From Armigeres subalbatus (taxonomy: Eukaryota > Arthropoda > Insecta > Diptera > Culicidae): a DNA stretch of 64,000 nucleotides. Made by a program: the position numbers and the translations under genes. The stretch is from the NCBI RefSeq assembly GCF_024139115.2, contig NC_085141.1, positions 66,167,675-66,231,674 of the forward strand. The letters are read 5' to 3'. Under the pieces are notes generated by a model. The model did not search any database. It had not been told where the DNA came from and saw only the letters and a program-made list of their open reading frames with translations. This document shows positions 23,646-35,628 of this stretch, in pieces. Within the stretch, counting starts at the first letter, position 1. Each line of letters starts with the position of its first letter.

Positions 23646-26165
23646 ACCTTACTTACTTAAAGGTCCTGTACATCTCCGGTGGTGCAAAGGACCGACTTGA
23701 AGGATCAACATCATGAGCGATGTCCGGCTATTGCTTTAACCTGTTGCCAGGTTAGATTTCGGTCGACTTTTTTTTATTTCTTTACTAAGGCTTCGCCGCC
23801 ATGAGCCTCTTGGTCTGCCTCTGCTGCGATGTCCCGCTGGATTCCAGTCTAATGCTTGTTTACAGATTTCGTTTCCGCCCCTACGTAGAGTGTGGCCGAC
23901 CCAGCCCCACTTCTGATCCCGAATTTCTGTTGCTATCGGCCTCTGGGGGTGACGAAGGTGCTCGATGTTTGAGATTCAGTTGTGAGGCCACCAGGCCCGA
24001 ATTATATACCGCAGGCTTCTGTTGATGAACACCTGCAGCCGTTAAGTGTTCTCCACTGATACACACCATGTTTCGCTAGCGAATAACAGCACAGATTTCA
24101 CGTTAGAGTTGAAAATTCGTATTTTGGTGCGTTCACTTATCTGCCTGTTTTTCTGGATACTTCTCGCCGATGCAGCCCTTGATTGCTTGATCCGTGCGCC
24201 TATGTCGATCTTGGTACCACCATCTGACGCAATTTGGCTACCAAGATATTGGAAGCTTTCAACATTCTCCACTAATTGCCCGGCTACTGTGAAACTGGAA
24301 GGGTTTATCGTGTTTACATTCTACGATTTGGTTTTGTTGACGTTGATGATTAAACCTGCCGAAGAGGAGCGCAAGGTCGTTGAGCTTACTCTGCATATCA
24401 GAGCGCCGTTGCAACGAGGAGTGCAACTTCATCAGCCAATTCAAAGTCGTTAAGGTGCTCTATGGTTAAAGGCTGCCATAGCAGCCCGCGGTTTGGTTCA
24501 CGGGATAACTTAAAGATGACATTGCATAGAACTTTGAGAACGGTACACAGCAACATAATGCCTCGCCAGTTATCGCATACAGTCAGGTCACCCTTTTTGG
24601 GCACCTTCACTAAGATACCTTGCATCCAGTCGACCGGGAAAGTTGCGGTATCCCAGATATTACGAAATAAACAATGCAGTAGTTGAGCAGATGTCATGGG
24701 GTCAGCTTTGAGCGTCTCAGCTGATATGCGGTCGACCCCTGGGGCTTTATTCGATTTCATGCTTTGGATGGCTGTTTGAATCTCTAGCAGTGATGGAGCT
24801 TCGGCATTGACGCGTGTTATACGTCGGATCCTAGGCAGATCATGCTGAGATGGTGGTGGCCTGTCTGGAACTTGAAAAAGTTGTTCGAAGTGCTCGAACC
24901 AGTGTTTCAGCTGGTCATTCGGGTCGGTCAATAACTGAACATTCGCATCTTTCACAGGCATCGTTGCATTCATCTTCGCCCTGCTTAAGCGTCGTGAGAT
25001 ATCGTAGAGGAGGTGAATGTCCCCGGTTGCTGCGGCTCTCTCTCCTTCGTCGGCCAGAGAGTCCGCCCACTTCACGTCCTTCTCCAGAGCCTAGTTTCGT
25101 TGACGGATGTTGATCAGACGCGATATCGGTACTAAGTTTATTCCGTACATCAAGAAGGCTTCGTTTCCATTTTCGGCTGATACAGATGTGGTCGATTTGA
25201 TATTCTGTAAAGCGTCGGGAGACCCGAGGGACCTTGTGAGCCGGCCGATGAGAGAAGAGCGATCCCCCGATCACTATGTCGTTATTACCGCAGAATTCTG
25301 CGAACAGCTTTCTGTTTTCGCTCATTTCTCCAAGACCATGGCGTCCCATAAAGCGCTCATGGTTCGAGTTGTCGGATCCGATCTTCGCATTGAAGACGCC
25401 CAAATAAACCTTGATATCACCCTTCGGAATTATATCTACGACGGCATTGAGTAGACTGTAGAAGTTTTCTTTGTCTTGCAGATCGGCAGCATCGGGAGGC
25501 GCATTACATTGAATTATAGTAAGGTTTCGGTCCCGTGTTCTAAATCTGGCATCGATTATCCTTTCACTTCATAAGCGCAGAGTGTGCCTGGCCGCTTAGT
25601 AGGAAGCCTCCCTAGTAGCATTTTGGTTTTATGCTGGTTTTATAACACTCTTGTAGAGTAAATTATGGTCTTCAAGAGCGTTATAAAACTTTAAATGTTA
25701 CTTGGGCTACTCCGCGATGCCGGGTAAACCAGAGTATAGCAGAACTTGTCCCGACGGCGTTCTGTGTTCTCCAAAGTTTGGCCAACGGACTTCACTCAGT
25801 CCCAGGATCTCAAGCTTTATGCGGCGTGCCTCATTGGCAAGTTGTGCCCTGCTAGGCTAGGGCTAAAACATTCCATGTTCCTATTCGTGTCCGTTGTTGC
25901 GCGCTAAGAGTCGTCGACGTAAAATCAGTCCGTATCGGATCATTATCGGATTCTCGAACAAATTGATCTTTCGAGAACAGTATAGGTTTGTTGGCCCAAG
26001 GTTCCCTATCCACCGGGATGGGGCTGCCATCTTAGGTATATCTTCCGGGGAATAGCATTTCATATTCAGCCTCTGGATGCCAGATCAGACTCTGTTGGAG
26101 CCGCACCTCCTTGGTGAACAGACGCTCGATCAGTCGGGTCAAATTTGTATACAATTCCACACAAC
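23646..26165 (-). pseudogene. Endonuclease/RT non-LTR retrotransposon (LINE) relic
   Basis: Read on the minus strand from about 26165, it has an APE-type endonuclease (GTWNV-like start near 25890, GSDNSNHERFMGRHGLGEMS near 25370, then IDHICISRKWKRSLLDVRNK). RT finger motifs follow (NKAPGVDRISAETLK near 24740 and NWRGIMLLCTVLKVLC near 24580). A deletion then removes much of the RT core and leaves LADEVALL where the family has an xADD-type catalytic box. The C-terminal region includes TKIRIFNSNVKSVLLFASET near 24090 and runs to about 23700. A (TAAG)n-like tail (23648-23660) marks the 3' end. There are several stops and frameshifts, and a 97-bp MITE lies in the endonuclease part. The clade is uncertain. 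Confidence 0.85.
25610..25706 (+). mobile_element. 97-bp near-palindromic MITE, copy A
   Basis: It begins CCCTAGTAGCATTTT and ends with the complement of CCCAAGTAACATTT. Inside, GTTTTATAAC plus CTCTTGNAGA is mirrored around a short AT-rich centre. It is flanked by CT on both sides, a 2-bp duplication. It interrupts the LINE endonuclease coding region. The same-length copy is at 41481-41577. Confidence 0.88.
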
Positions 26166-26679
26166 CAAGACTAGGCTAGTGCCCTTTGAGTGGGACACGG
26201 TAGCTTTGATAGGGCCTGCTTGCGGACATATTCAGCTTTTTATAGAAGTTCAACAGAGCCCACTGACAACTGTACTACTACACAGATTTAAACAATATAC
26301 AGGTCGGACTCAATTATCCGGAGTATTTTTTTCTTCGATTTTTTTTAATTTTAATTTTTCAATTTCAATGTTATATAGGGTAGAATACGGCTTTGGCAGG
26401 GTGCGACATTTGTTGGCACCCTCAACAATATTTGCGTTTTCCAGCAAACATACACTATTTATGAACATAAATTTGATTCAATCTCACAATTTAAAGTCTA
26501 GGCTTTCATTTGAATAAGTTGTTTGTGTAAAAGTAACAAGATTTGACGAATTAATCACCGAAACAAATTTGCACCTACGAAATCCTTGCCATTATTGCAT
26601 CGCCCAAGAAAGCAGCAGAGCGATTCCAAGCAACAGCATCAAAATTTAAGAAAAATTTTAATTCATGATTTTCTATTGA

Positions 26680-27230
26680 GTTGAAACTTTGCACAGTTTT
26701 TCAATTTCATCTAAATCGTCATTTTTCGATATCAAATCTTCATATTGAGTCACGACTAACTTTTCAAAAGGGTGTATGTGAAAATGGTTCAAAAATATTT
26801 AAAAAGCTGCACAGCAAAAACGGAATGTTCGATTGTTATGATTTTTTCAGCAAAGTTAGACAACTAAATGGTGATTCTTAAGAAAATGTGCACAGTAAAA
26901 AAAATTTTTTTGCCTTTAAAAATATCATTTTTGTCACAAAAACTCAAATATCTCAAAACCCTATCTTTTTTCGAACGTAATTTTTTTAGGGAAAACGGTC
27001 CATTATATTAGCTATCTACCATAAAAATTTGGTGATGGTAAACTAATAAACAAAAAAGTTATGACATTTCAAACATTTCACAATTTTCACATATAGTAAA
27101 CAAAAAAAAATTTCCGTGTATTTTTTTTTAAGAATCGCAGTTTGATGCTGATTTTATTGTTAAGGGCCTTGCGTGAGTTAAACAAGTTGTTTGTATGATA
27201 TTCCATATTTATGTATTCATCGATATTATG
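26680..27230 (+). repeat. Left arm of long-TIR transposon
   Basis: Inverted partner of 31470-32016. It contains short open frames on the plus strand that are mirrored on the minus strand of the right arm; these are arm sequence, not genes. Confidence 0.85.
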
Positions 27231-27406
27231 TATATTATATGTATAAATATTATATGTATAAATAAAGAAAAATGAATTAATATTATCCTAAGTATTAAAT
27301 TAAATGTGGCAGTTACACAATGTTGTTATAGAAACTCTAAGAGTTTTGGGTTTGAATTTTGGTATGGGTTATGATATCATGAAAACAGTTTATTAATACT
27401 TATTTT

Positions 27407-30400
27407 TTATTTATTTTTATTCAAATTTTTTAAAATATCGAACACTTTTGAATTATTATCAGCACAGTTTGAGTATACTTTTGCTTTAATTTTATTTTCC
27501 GACAATGGAATGAAACAGTGAAATTTTTGGGTTCCTTGGATCGTTTTCGCGTTATTAAATTGCTCGCTGAGCTCTGAAGCCTTTATTTCGTACTCTTCAG
27601 TAGTAGTAAAACAAAATGATAATTTGGTTAAATCTTTTTCTTTTCTACGACTTGCCCAATCAAAAAGTTCTTTCGCAGTTTTAATTGGATGCTCACGTTC
27701 TTTGGCTAAACTTGCTCTTGTGGCCATGCGCTTTATTGTTCCTCCAATAGCATCACAAGGACCTTTGCCATGTGATGTAGCAAAAAAATGCCATTCTGCA
27801 TCAATTCCGTACATCTTGTCTTGTCTTGTCTTAGCACATGCACAGCCAGTATTGAAAAGCATCCTGGAAATGTCGGTTGTGTTCCCGAGCATTTTCTTGT
27901 CTGCATTAATATTTGCAGCATATCATAAATATGACACAAGTATTAAAACGGCCAGGCCCACCGTGCAGGCTTGAATTTGGGAGACAATCCATAACTCCCC
28001 GGTAATCAGATTATTTAGAAATAAATAACATGATCCTCGAAGAGTTTTGAATCTACGAAAGGAAGAAACGGGGACAGCCGTACCAACCGTTTCACATTCA
28101 GGGGAAAATATGATTGACGAAATCGTTGGGAGTGACTTTGCTAAGAAGATTAATGTACACTCCTTGAGTCCTCGACGTCTTGGGATGGGACACAGTTTTT
28201 AGTCTAGTGCCCTGGCTTATACATTGATGGGCAAAAGTATTCGCATAAATTAAGATAGATTACTATGAAAACATGACGAATACTTATGTACATCAGTGTA
28301 CATATAGGCCTAGGCTTAAGCGCCATTACTCGCTCTCTGGAACGAGAAAAAGAAACAAAAGCGATGAAAATCAAGCGAAAACTCATTGACGATAACATTA
28401 TACCATATTTTTACTTACACTCCATATTTTCCGTCCTTGGAATTGTTTTTTTTTACTGCTCCCATCAAAACACAATTTATTGAAATTGCTTACCACAAAT
28501 TTTCGCGAAAAAAAAATGAGGAGTAAAAATTAAGAAACGAAAAAAAATATCATCAAAAAAGCCGATTTTCGTTCATTCTAGGTTCCGTTCTCCCAGGTTC
28601 ATTCTAAAGAAAAGAGGAGTTAGTCAAAGATGTTTTTCACCACAAACAGAAAGCATAATATTTATATTTATCAGAAAACAATGCAAACAAATCCTATCCT
28701 TAGCATGCGTTTGGAAAAGAAAGATGATTGAACGACAGCCAGGTCTATGATACGTTTGAACCTACGGAACAAACCTTCTGAATTATTGGAATAATTTGCC
28801 TAACTTCAAACTGACAAACGACAGCTCGCCCTAGATTGTAGTTATCCAGGAGATCAACTGTATCTCACTATCTTCGATAAATCGTTGAATTGGGGCAAGA
28901 AACCAAATGAGTGTTACTAAAAACATGTTTTAAAACAAACCGAAACCAAAGATTCACTTCGAATCTTTTTGTTTTATCATTGTTGTATAAGATAATTGTT
29001 GAATTACCTAGCCCACATTTTATAAGTGTTTCAGAGATCTAGTGTATCCCGTAGAAAAAGTACAATTGTAATAAAACAATTACGAATTTTGTTTGAGATT
29101 GTAGATGATGGATTGTACAATGTTGTGAATAAGAATATAATTGGAAACGGCTCACCGGATATAACTGTCGAATCAACTTCAAATTCATGTCCTTCTAGTA
29201 AATGTTCCGTACATAAGTTGGTACAAACATCGAGTTCATCTCATCCGGTTGTCCGATGCGTCGAAGTCAACTCACAGCTTTGTTCGACTTGTAGATCAGC
29301 CGCCAGTTGTTGATGCGCTCCACATTTCTCGTCCCGTTCAGCGTTAGCACTGTGTTTCGCCATATTTTGCGTCTCACAATCAAATTTCTTCGTTTAAAAT
29401 ACGCTTTCCTTTTCTATATTTTGGATTTTTTTTGACAACGGAAAATTTTCACGACTTGTTCGTATCCCCGGCACACTTCGATCCCTTCCATTCTGCATCA
29501 ATTCCGTACATTGATTTAAATTGACATAGGCTCGAAAAATTCTTACGATTTTTGTACTGCGACGCTGCTCCATCAGACATGAAATATATCTTTTTGACTT
29601 CTTTATGCTTATCAACGCGTAAAAAGTTAATCATTTTTTCAATGAACAAGTTTACGGATACTGAATCGTGTCTTAAATCTTCGGAAATTATAATAAAACT
29701 TAAGTGTTCAATTTGCGTACTTCCATTAAAATAAATAACGAATGGATGAATTGTAGCTTGTTGTACGTTCCAGTGATGGGACTGCACTTCATCTTGCAAT
29801 ACAAAGCTGTAATTTTCAGAAAAATCACAAATGACTAAAAATTCACCATTTTGTAATGTATTTTTCGTATTTTTAAAAAGCTGGGTTGTTCTGTTTTAAT
29901 GAAATCGTGAGGGATTAAACTTTCTAATTTCAAGCAAAAATATGACACAAACTCATCTACAGGTTTTACAATAGTTTCTATGTCACACCTATCCGTGGTC
30001 ACCCATTGCTCAAATGATAACTGATCAATATATTTTTCTTCAAACTCAGCGAATAAAGTATTTTCCAATGATGAAGAATCTGGACAATCCGAACAAGATC
30101 GTAGATAGCAATGGTACCAGACTACCAGTTAACATTTTAATATCCTTTGTTAAATTGATTCTTTTCAAACTATGTAAAATAAGATTAATATTCTCATGGG
30201 TTGTGCACACACACACATTATGTGTTCCTGAATTGGAAAGAAGCTTACATTGCCTTGGCCGAAGGCTTGCAAATGAGGAAAAACCTATTTTAATATTATC
30301 GTGAATTTCCTTGAAGCGTGTGTACGCTTCTTTCAAAAGTCGTCATCATTAATCGTTTTTGGATTGCTTGACGCTTTCCATCTTTTTTACTGATACATAA

Positions 30401-31050
30401 TCTTTTGACCAGGCATAGCTCGACTTACTTCATCATCTTCAAAATATTGAACTACTATTTCTTTTGTCTCATCTGTTAATGCAGTACTAGACCTAGTATT
30501 TTTGGTTGAAAGACAGTTATTCTTCAATTGTTTTGCCTCTTTTACTGTATTTCTATTGGTTTTGAACTCATCAATGGCATCCTGAATAGACCACGAACAC
30601 GGTATTTTTTCTCCGGGTAATAAACGTAGTCCATCTTACTCCATTTAATCGGAGTCACTTTTATCCCAGCTATGCCCTCGTTAAAGCGTTCGATGTTGAC
30701 CTTTTGGATACACTCATCTTCCGATTGATTTGTTGAAACAGATTTCGCTGGTGGTACGGTGGCAAGGCTCTCAGCACTTAATACTTCTGGTAATTCCTCA
30801 GTTGCTGTCGTTTTCGAACTTCCTGCGCTCTGCTCAACCGATGATATACAGATTGCTCTTTTGTCAACGTTTAGACGGCAGGACGTGCAAATGCGTAAAT
30901 TTGTATTCAATGTGGACATTGGAGCATAACCAGTCGCTTTCAGTTTATCTATGGTGCTTTCGGTGAGATTTCGTAACTCTTTTGAACACTTTTTCCATCA
31001 AACGGCCTACAACAGTTGAGAAAGCGGCTACTCATGTTGTTCGTAATATT
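27407..31050 (-). pseudogene. Broken DDE-like transposase-type gene of the long-TIR element
   Basis: Reading leftward: a Cys-containing N-terminal part (CSKELRNLT, then RICTSCRLNVDKRA near 30890); a region TNRNTVKEAKQLK, then SRAMPGQK near 30420; GFSSFASLRPRQCKLL and GTHNVCVCTTHENINL near 30230; QWVTTDRCD near 30000; CDFSENYSFVLQDE near 29830; QATIHPFVIYFNG; IYFMSDGAASQYKNRKNF near 29550; and, after a 1.67-kb insertion, WHFFATSHGKGPCDAIGGTI near 27770, ending near 27407. The Asp in DFSEN, the Asp in SDGAAS and the acidic residue in GKGPCD are candidate DDE/D catalytic residues (inference). Frameshifts lie near 30990, 30595 and 29875, besides the insertion. From memory I know this block order from unnamed proteins repeated in animal genomes; I cannot give a superfamily name. 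Confidence 0.7.
27815..29487 (-). mobile_element. Non-LTR insertion with 24-bp target duplication and (ACAAG)n tail
   Basis: The 24 bases at 27791-27814 are repeated exactly at 29488-29511, inside the transposase reading frame, so both sides encode YGIDAEW. The left edge is CTTGTCTTGTCTTGTCTTA, on the minus strand an ACAAG-repeat 3' tail, so the 1673-bp element points leftward. Near its 5' end it has a short frame MAKHSANAERDEKCGAHQQL. No RT motif was found; it may be a deleted LINE or large SINE-like element. Confidence 0.8.
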
Positions 31051-31469
31051 TCAATAAACAAAATCACTTTTAAGTTTTTACTGACTAGTTTGGTGTCATT
31101 TGCTTGACTGAAGAAAAAAATTACTATAAGATCTTTAACAACCTTAGTAGTAGTAATTTTTTGCTTTTTCGTGAGCATTGTCATGGTATGTACCTATCAT
31201 GCATTTGCTGTTGTTGAAGATACCCGTTTCCTCCCGATCATAAAGTCTATTCTCTAAGAGGTATGTTTTTTGCAGCTGTAAACTATAGACGTACACGTGT
31301 ATATAAATCTTTGATTTTGCAGCTTTTGTCTTAAAAATAACATTTTTTGATATGTTTCTATCAACGTTATTATCAACAGGTTTCAACACTATTAAAAGAA
31401 TTTTTCGCCAGTCACGTGCAATGAAAATTATGACACTATCAATACTTTTGATCACAACACTGGATCGTG

Positions 31470-32016
31470 TCTAAGTTTCTTATAGATGCTATGAATAATT
31501 AAATCAAAATATCATGAAAACAACTTGTTTAAATCACGTCCCTTAACAATAAAATCTGCATCAAACTGCAATTCTCGAAATAACTTACACAGAAAAAATT
31601 TTTTTTACTAAATGTGAAAATTGTGAAATGTTTGAAATGTCATAACTTTTTGTTTATTAGTTTACCATCACCAAATTTTTATGGTAGATAGCTAATATAA
31701 TGGACCGTTTTCCCTAAAAAAATTACGTTCGAAAAAAGATAGGGTTTTGAGATATTTGAGTTTTTGTGACAAAAATGATATTTTTAAAGGCAAAAAAATT
31801 TATTTTTTTACTGTGCACATTTTCTTAAGAATCACCATTTAGTTGTCTAACTTTGCTGAAAAAATCATAACAATCGAACATTCCGTTTTTGCTGTGCAGC
31901 TTTTTAAATATTTTTGAACCATTTTCACATACACCCTTTTGAAAAGTTAGTCGTGACTCAATATGAAGATTTGATATCGAAAAATGACGATTTAGATGAA
32001 ATTGAAAAACTGTGCA
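31470..32016 (-). repeat. Right arm of long-TIR transposon
   Basis: Inverted partner of 26680-27230 (see there). Similarity ends close to TTTGAAACTCTGCACAG at 32016. Confidence 0.85.
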
Positions 32017-33083
32017 GAGTTTCAAATATTTTCGAAATGGTCGCTCAGGATCGACTGACATGCCCCCGTGGAATGCCTCAATTGCGCATTCGACAGAAGA
32101 AAACGCAACCTTGCCACCATAGAACGATGTGTTTGGGTGCATAACAAATGATAGCAGAATTCGCTCTCAATTGATAATTATGATAGCAATAGATGAGAAG
32201 CATAAGGCTTTTTTGATCATAACAAGTCATAAAAACAAATTGCTTGTCCTGATTTTCTGAATTTCCATTAGAAGTACTTTCCAATTTCCAGGGAAATATC
32301 TTCTTATTTTATTCAGAAATTCATCTAAATTTCTTGAAACTTTTTTTCTTTTGAGTTTCTTTTGAGTTTCCACCATAAATATGTTTGAAGCTACACGGAA
32401 TTTCTTATAAATTTTCACGGGAAAATCTTCAGCAACAAACGGAAACACGACTGGCACCAAGTAGAGATAGTAAGGATCTGTAAATGGTGATTTTATGTGC
32501 AGATAATTGCCTATTTTATTGATTCTCAAGACCCCTTTTTGTCTTTCTCGGACACGAAGTATACCGAAAGGCTATATGTTTGCTCCAAAATTAAAACAAT
32601 ATTTTGCCTGCAGCGAGCCAACAATAGAATCGCAGCGACTAGTTTCGGCGATGAAATCGTTTAGGTCTGGGGGAGCTTTTGCATTGTTTCCTGTCAAACA
32701 GGACTTTCATTGTTTTCATTTCTGCGAACAAGTTTTATTGCTTTCTGTTGAAAATTGACTAGATCAAACTTTGGGTTCAAAAATAATGTCCAAAATACTA
32801 TTTTTTGTACAAAACCCGTATTTATGTCTAGCTATTTTTGGGACCCTTTTTTCAACCAACAAGTTGTATTCAAATGGGAGTCCTGTCTTACTATTTAATA
32901 TTGAAAATTGGCTGGATTATAGACTCAAAACTTAGGGCAAAAATACTATTTTTCCATATTACACCAATACCGCTAGGTGGAATAATCAGGGTTTTTCTTA
33001 AATAATTTCTAACTACACCACTGCAAATGAAATAAAACATAAGTTTGTCGTTATCTAATTGCAGATTATATTTTTTCTGGTGA
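32017..33083. other. Remaining interior of the pogo-like element
   Basis: No transposase is seen. A segment near 32610-32690 (GCGACTAGT, then TTAGGTCTGGGGGAGC) is related to 33370-33445, just outside the element. Confidence 0.45.
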
Positions 33084-33157
33084 TTCAATTATCCGGAGGA
33101 TTATATTATCCGGAGTGAAAAAAATATCGATACTCCGGATAATCGAGTCCGACCTGT

Positions 33158-33690
33158 ACTCAAAAGAGAAACTGTGCAAAATTTGATTTATTTTTTTAAA
33201 ATTTTCAATACAGAGTTTTTTTTTTTGTTTGACGGCTTACAAATATTTTTTTACGGTTTTGAGTACCTACATGTTTCCCCAAACACACGCAACACGACTG
33301 TTGCCGTCGCCAGGTGACTGCGATTCTGTCGCCGTTGGTATGGAAGCGAAAATGAACCATTGCATGCAGCGACCCAGCGATGTAATTGCGGCGACTAGTG
33401 GATATCGTGGCGATAAAATAGCTTAGGTTTGGGAGAGCCTTAATTCGAGCCTGACTAGCGCAATTGAAATCTATTTCCCTGACTCGTAGTTTTTTTTCAA
33501 TCAGAATTAAGGTGATTATAAAATTTGTAACGGTCGGCTAGCTTCGCCGTCCGAATCGGTTGGAGTAACCACTTCGCTTAAGCGCCAAGCAGGCAAAAAA
33601 TTTCACCTGCATGCGAAGAGGCAAGATTTGTATCCCGGCGAGACTCCTCAAGGCGAGCCCTTAAGAAAAACCCAACTAAATTCACCGAGT
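33158..33690. other. Unassigned flank with a diverged copy of 32610-32690
   Basis: GCGACTAGT and TTAGGTTTGGGAGAGCC near 33390-33445 resemble a segment inside the pogo-like element. Nothing else was recognised. Confidence 0.4.
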
Positions 33691-33698
33691 GGTGACAC

Positions 33699-34057
33699 TG
33701 CCTTTCTCGCATTTAGCCAAGACACCAACCTTATATGGCGCTTACATAGTTCGATTCCATTTTCTTAATAACTTTTAAACGCAATGGTCGATCGTTATCA
33801 AATTCAATAGTGATCAACTAGGATTTGTCCCCCGTCGAATTGCAAGAAAATCAGTTAAAAATTACTACATGAAAAAGTGGTTTTTCGGTTTTCGTGTGCA
33901 CACACACACATACACACGGACAGACAGACATTTGTTCATCTCGACGAGCTGAGTCGATTGGTATATAATATCATGGGTCTCCGAGACTTCTATAAAAAGT
34001 TCGATTTTGGAGTGAAATGATAGCCTTTCGGTACAACTTTGTTGTACGAGAAAGGCA
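33699..34057. mobile_element. TGCCTTTCTCG-ended dispersed element
   Basis: It begins TGCCTTTCTCG and ends CGAGAAAGGCA, an 11-bp inverted repeat. It contains a CA-rich microsatellite (33894-33930) and GGGTCTCCGAGACTTCTATA. Partial relatives lie at 13992 and 37870. The family is abundant in Aedes from memory; target duplication was not resolved. Confidence 0.6.
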
Positions 34058-35613
34058 AAACAACCGAACCGGCGAATCATACCACCTCACACTCTCCAAA
34101 CTCTATCGTTAGACGGAATGGTCAACGGGGAATCAAAATAACGCATGCAAAAATTAAAAAAAAAACTCGGTTATCGCTTTTCTCACCTCGTTCAACAGTT
34201 CGAGCGGGCAGAAAAAAATGTATTTTTGATTTCAATAGATCGCTTAAGCTACCGGGCGCGGCTCTTCTTTACCGAACTTTCAAAGTAATTGAGTTCAACT
34301 CTCGATTGTGGCAAGTCCTTTTTTTATTTATTTAGCCTATGGGGAGCGGTACCGATGGTCAAGGATTTAAATATTTTGCAATACAAAAAAATAGAGATCT
34401 CTGACCTGTTTGTGATGCTTCGCTGAAGGATACCTGCTGCTCGATGCGATGCTGTCAGTGGTGGGTGTCTCGACTTACGACACGTGCACACCAGGGTAGT
34501 TCGTTGGCGGGCCCGCTTCTTTCTCTCGCGAGTGCTGCTTCGAGGCCAACAATGGAGTGTGGCCGGCTATTGACGACCGGCTGACACCCCGGAAGTAGTG
34601 GTCACTTCCGATGGCCCGTAGATGCGCTGGGGCCTGATCACTAACCCGCTGCGAGACCAGCTACAAGCGGACGAGTCTTCGGACCTTCCAGAGGCCACGC
34701 GACGTGCGTAACCCCCTACACCTACACGGACGAAACACCTTCGCTTGAAGGATATTTGGTCCTTCAAGCGATAACACACATTATAATTTCGGTCTCATGG
34801 ACTAGAATATTTGTGTCGAACATTAACCTTGGCAATTTCAATCACCGAACTCCGATTCGTAAGCAAATACACTTGACCTTTCGTTAATCTACAGACATTG
34901 TACATTCAAATAGGAAACACTAACTCTCTTACAAAAACTCACATTTCTAGTAAAAATAAAAAGGCGCATTTGGACCTTTCATCACTTCCTCAACCACTTG
35001 GGAAACTCCCGAGAACTATGGGACAGAGTATAAATTAACATTCATAATATTGGAAGCTTTTTGCTTTTTACACTACTAACAATATAACTTGCGATTGGCT
35101 ATCCACTAGTACAATTTTGCTTCCACTATCTTCGGGACCTACGTCCGTTCACTATGCCGATCGACTCGAGAAAGAACGATACTCGGACTAAAAATAGATG
35201 ACCTTTACCTTGGCCATTGCGTAACCGCGAGATTCCTACACATACATCTACTTCAAAATTTAGCAAATCATCTTTTTTTCTAGACCATTGGCCATACTGT
35301 CCAATTCTGGAGCGAGCGATTTGATATGCTTCGCGATCCGTTAAAAATGGATGCTTCAAATTCTCGCCACCCCTAGCGCTGCGGTCGATTAAAATTCTAA
35401 GCAAAAAGCACGTGGCAGATTTGTGGTTTTGTTGTATAATCACCTTAAGCAAAACACAAATAGCCATGCGTATACCTAATTTGTGACCGTATCGGTAAGA
35501 GGTGGTGGGTAAGGTGGAGTTGTGTGCGAAAACATCAACTGCATGCAATCAAATGAGATCAAAGTTTTTTTATACCATGTTTTATCTGTTATCTGTACCC
35601 AAATTTCTGTCAT
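34058..35613. other. Unassigned DNA with a GC-rich block at 34430-34780
   Basis: The GC-rich block contains a small inverted repeat near 34742-34770 (CGCTTGAAGGA and TCCTTCAAGCG). A minus-strand open stretch of 140 codons at 35126-35548 has no recognised domain. LTR or untranslated sequence of an unknown element is possible, but no partner was found. Confidence 0.35.
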
Positions 35614-35628
35614 AAATCAAAGGTGGTT

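Larger units (their letters stand above)
26680..32016 (-). mobile_element. Transposon with ~540-bp terminal inverted repeats and DDE-like gene
   Basis: The arms 26680-27230 and 31470-32016 are highly similar reverse complements. Both run from TTTCAATTTCATCTAAATCG inward through GGGAAAACGGTCCATTATAT to AACAAGTTGTTT. They enclose one broken minus-strand gene (27407-31050). It lies within the pogo-like termini, so it inserted later. Outer ends and target duplication could not be fixed. Superfamily unknown to me. Confidence 0.8.
26300..33155. mobile_element. Pogo/Tigger-like termini enclosing 6.9 kb
   Basis: CAGGTCGGACTCAATTATCC at the left and its near-exact complement at the right (one A/G difference in ~26 bp) are each bordered by TA (26298-26299, 33156-33157). 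CAG ends, TA duplication and ATTATCCGGA-rich termini are typical of pogo/Tigger elements. Extra ATTATCCGGA copies lie near 33085 and 33105. No pogo-type (DDE_1/CENP-B) transposase is recognisable; most of the interior is another transposon (26680-32016). The original was probably a short non-autonomous element enlarged by insertion. Confidence 0.8.

Noticed and set aside
24046..24453. 135-codon plus-strand frame
   Set aside because: It is the antisense of the LINE C-terminal region, whose minus-strand reading carries known motifs.
26681..26881. Open frame MKLCTVFQFHLNR, with an identical start on the minus strand near 32020
   Set aside because: It is the inverted-repeat arm of the transposon read on both sides, not a gene pair.
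26300..33155. Idea that the DDE-like gene is the transposase of the pogo-like termini
   Set aside because: The gene lies inside its own ~540-bp inverted repeats, and it lacks the CENP-B/DDE_1 motifs expected of pogo enzymes.
35126..35548. 140-codon minus-strand open frame
   Set aside because: No recognisable domain, splice context or repeat partner; kept only as unassigned.
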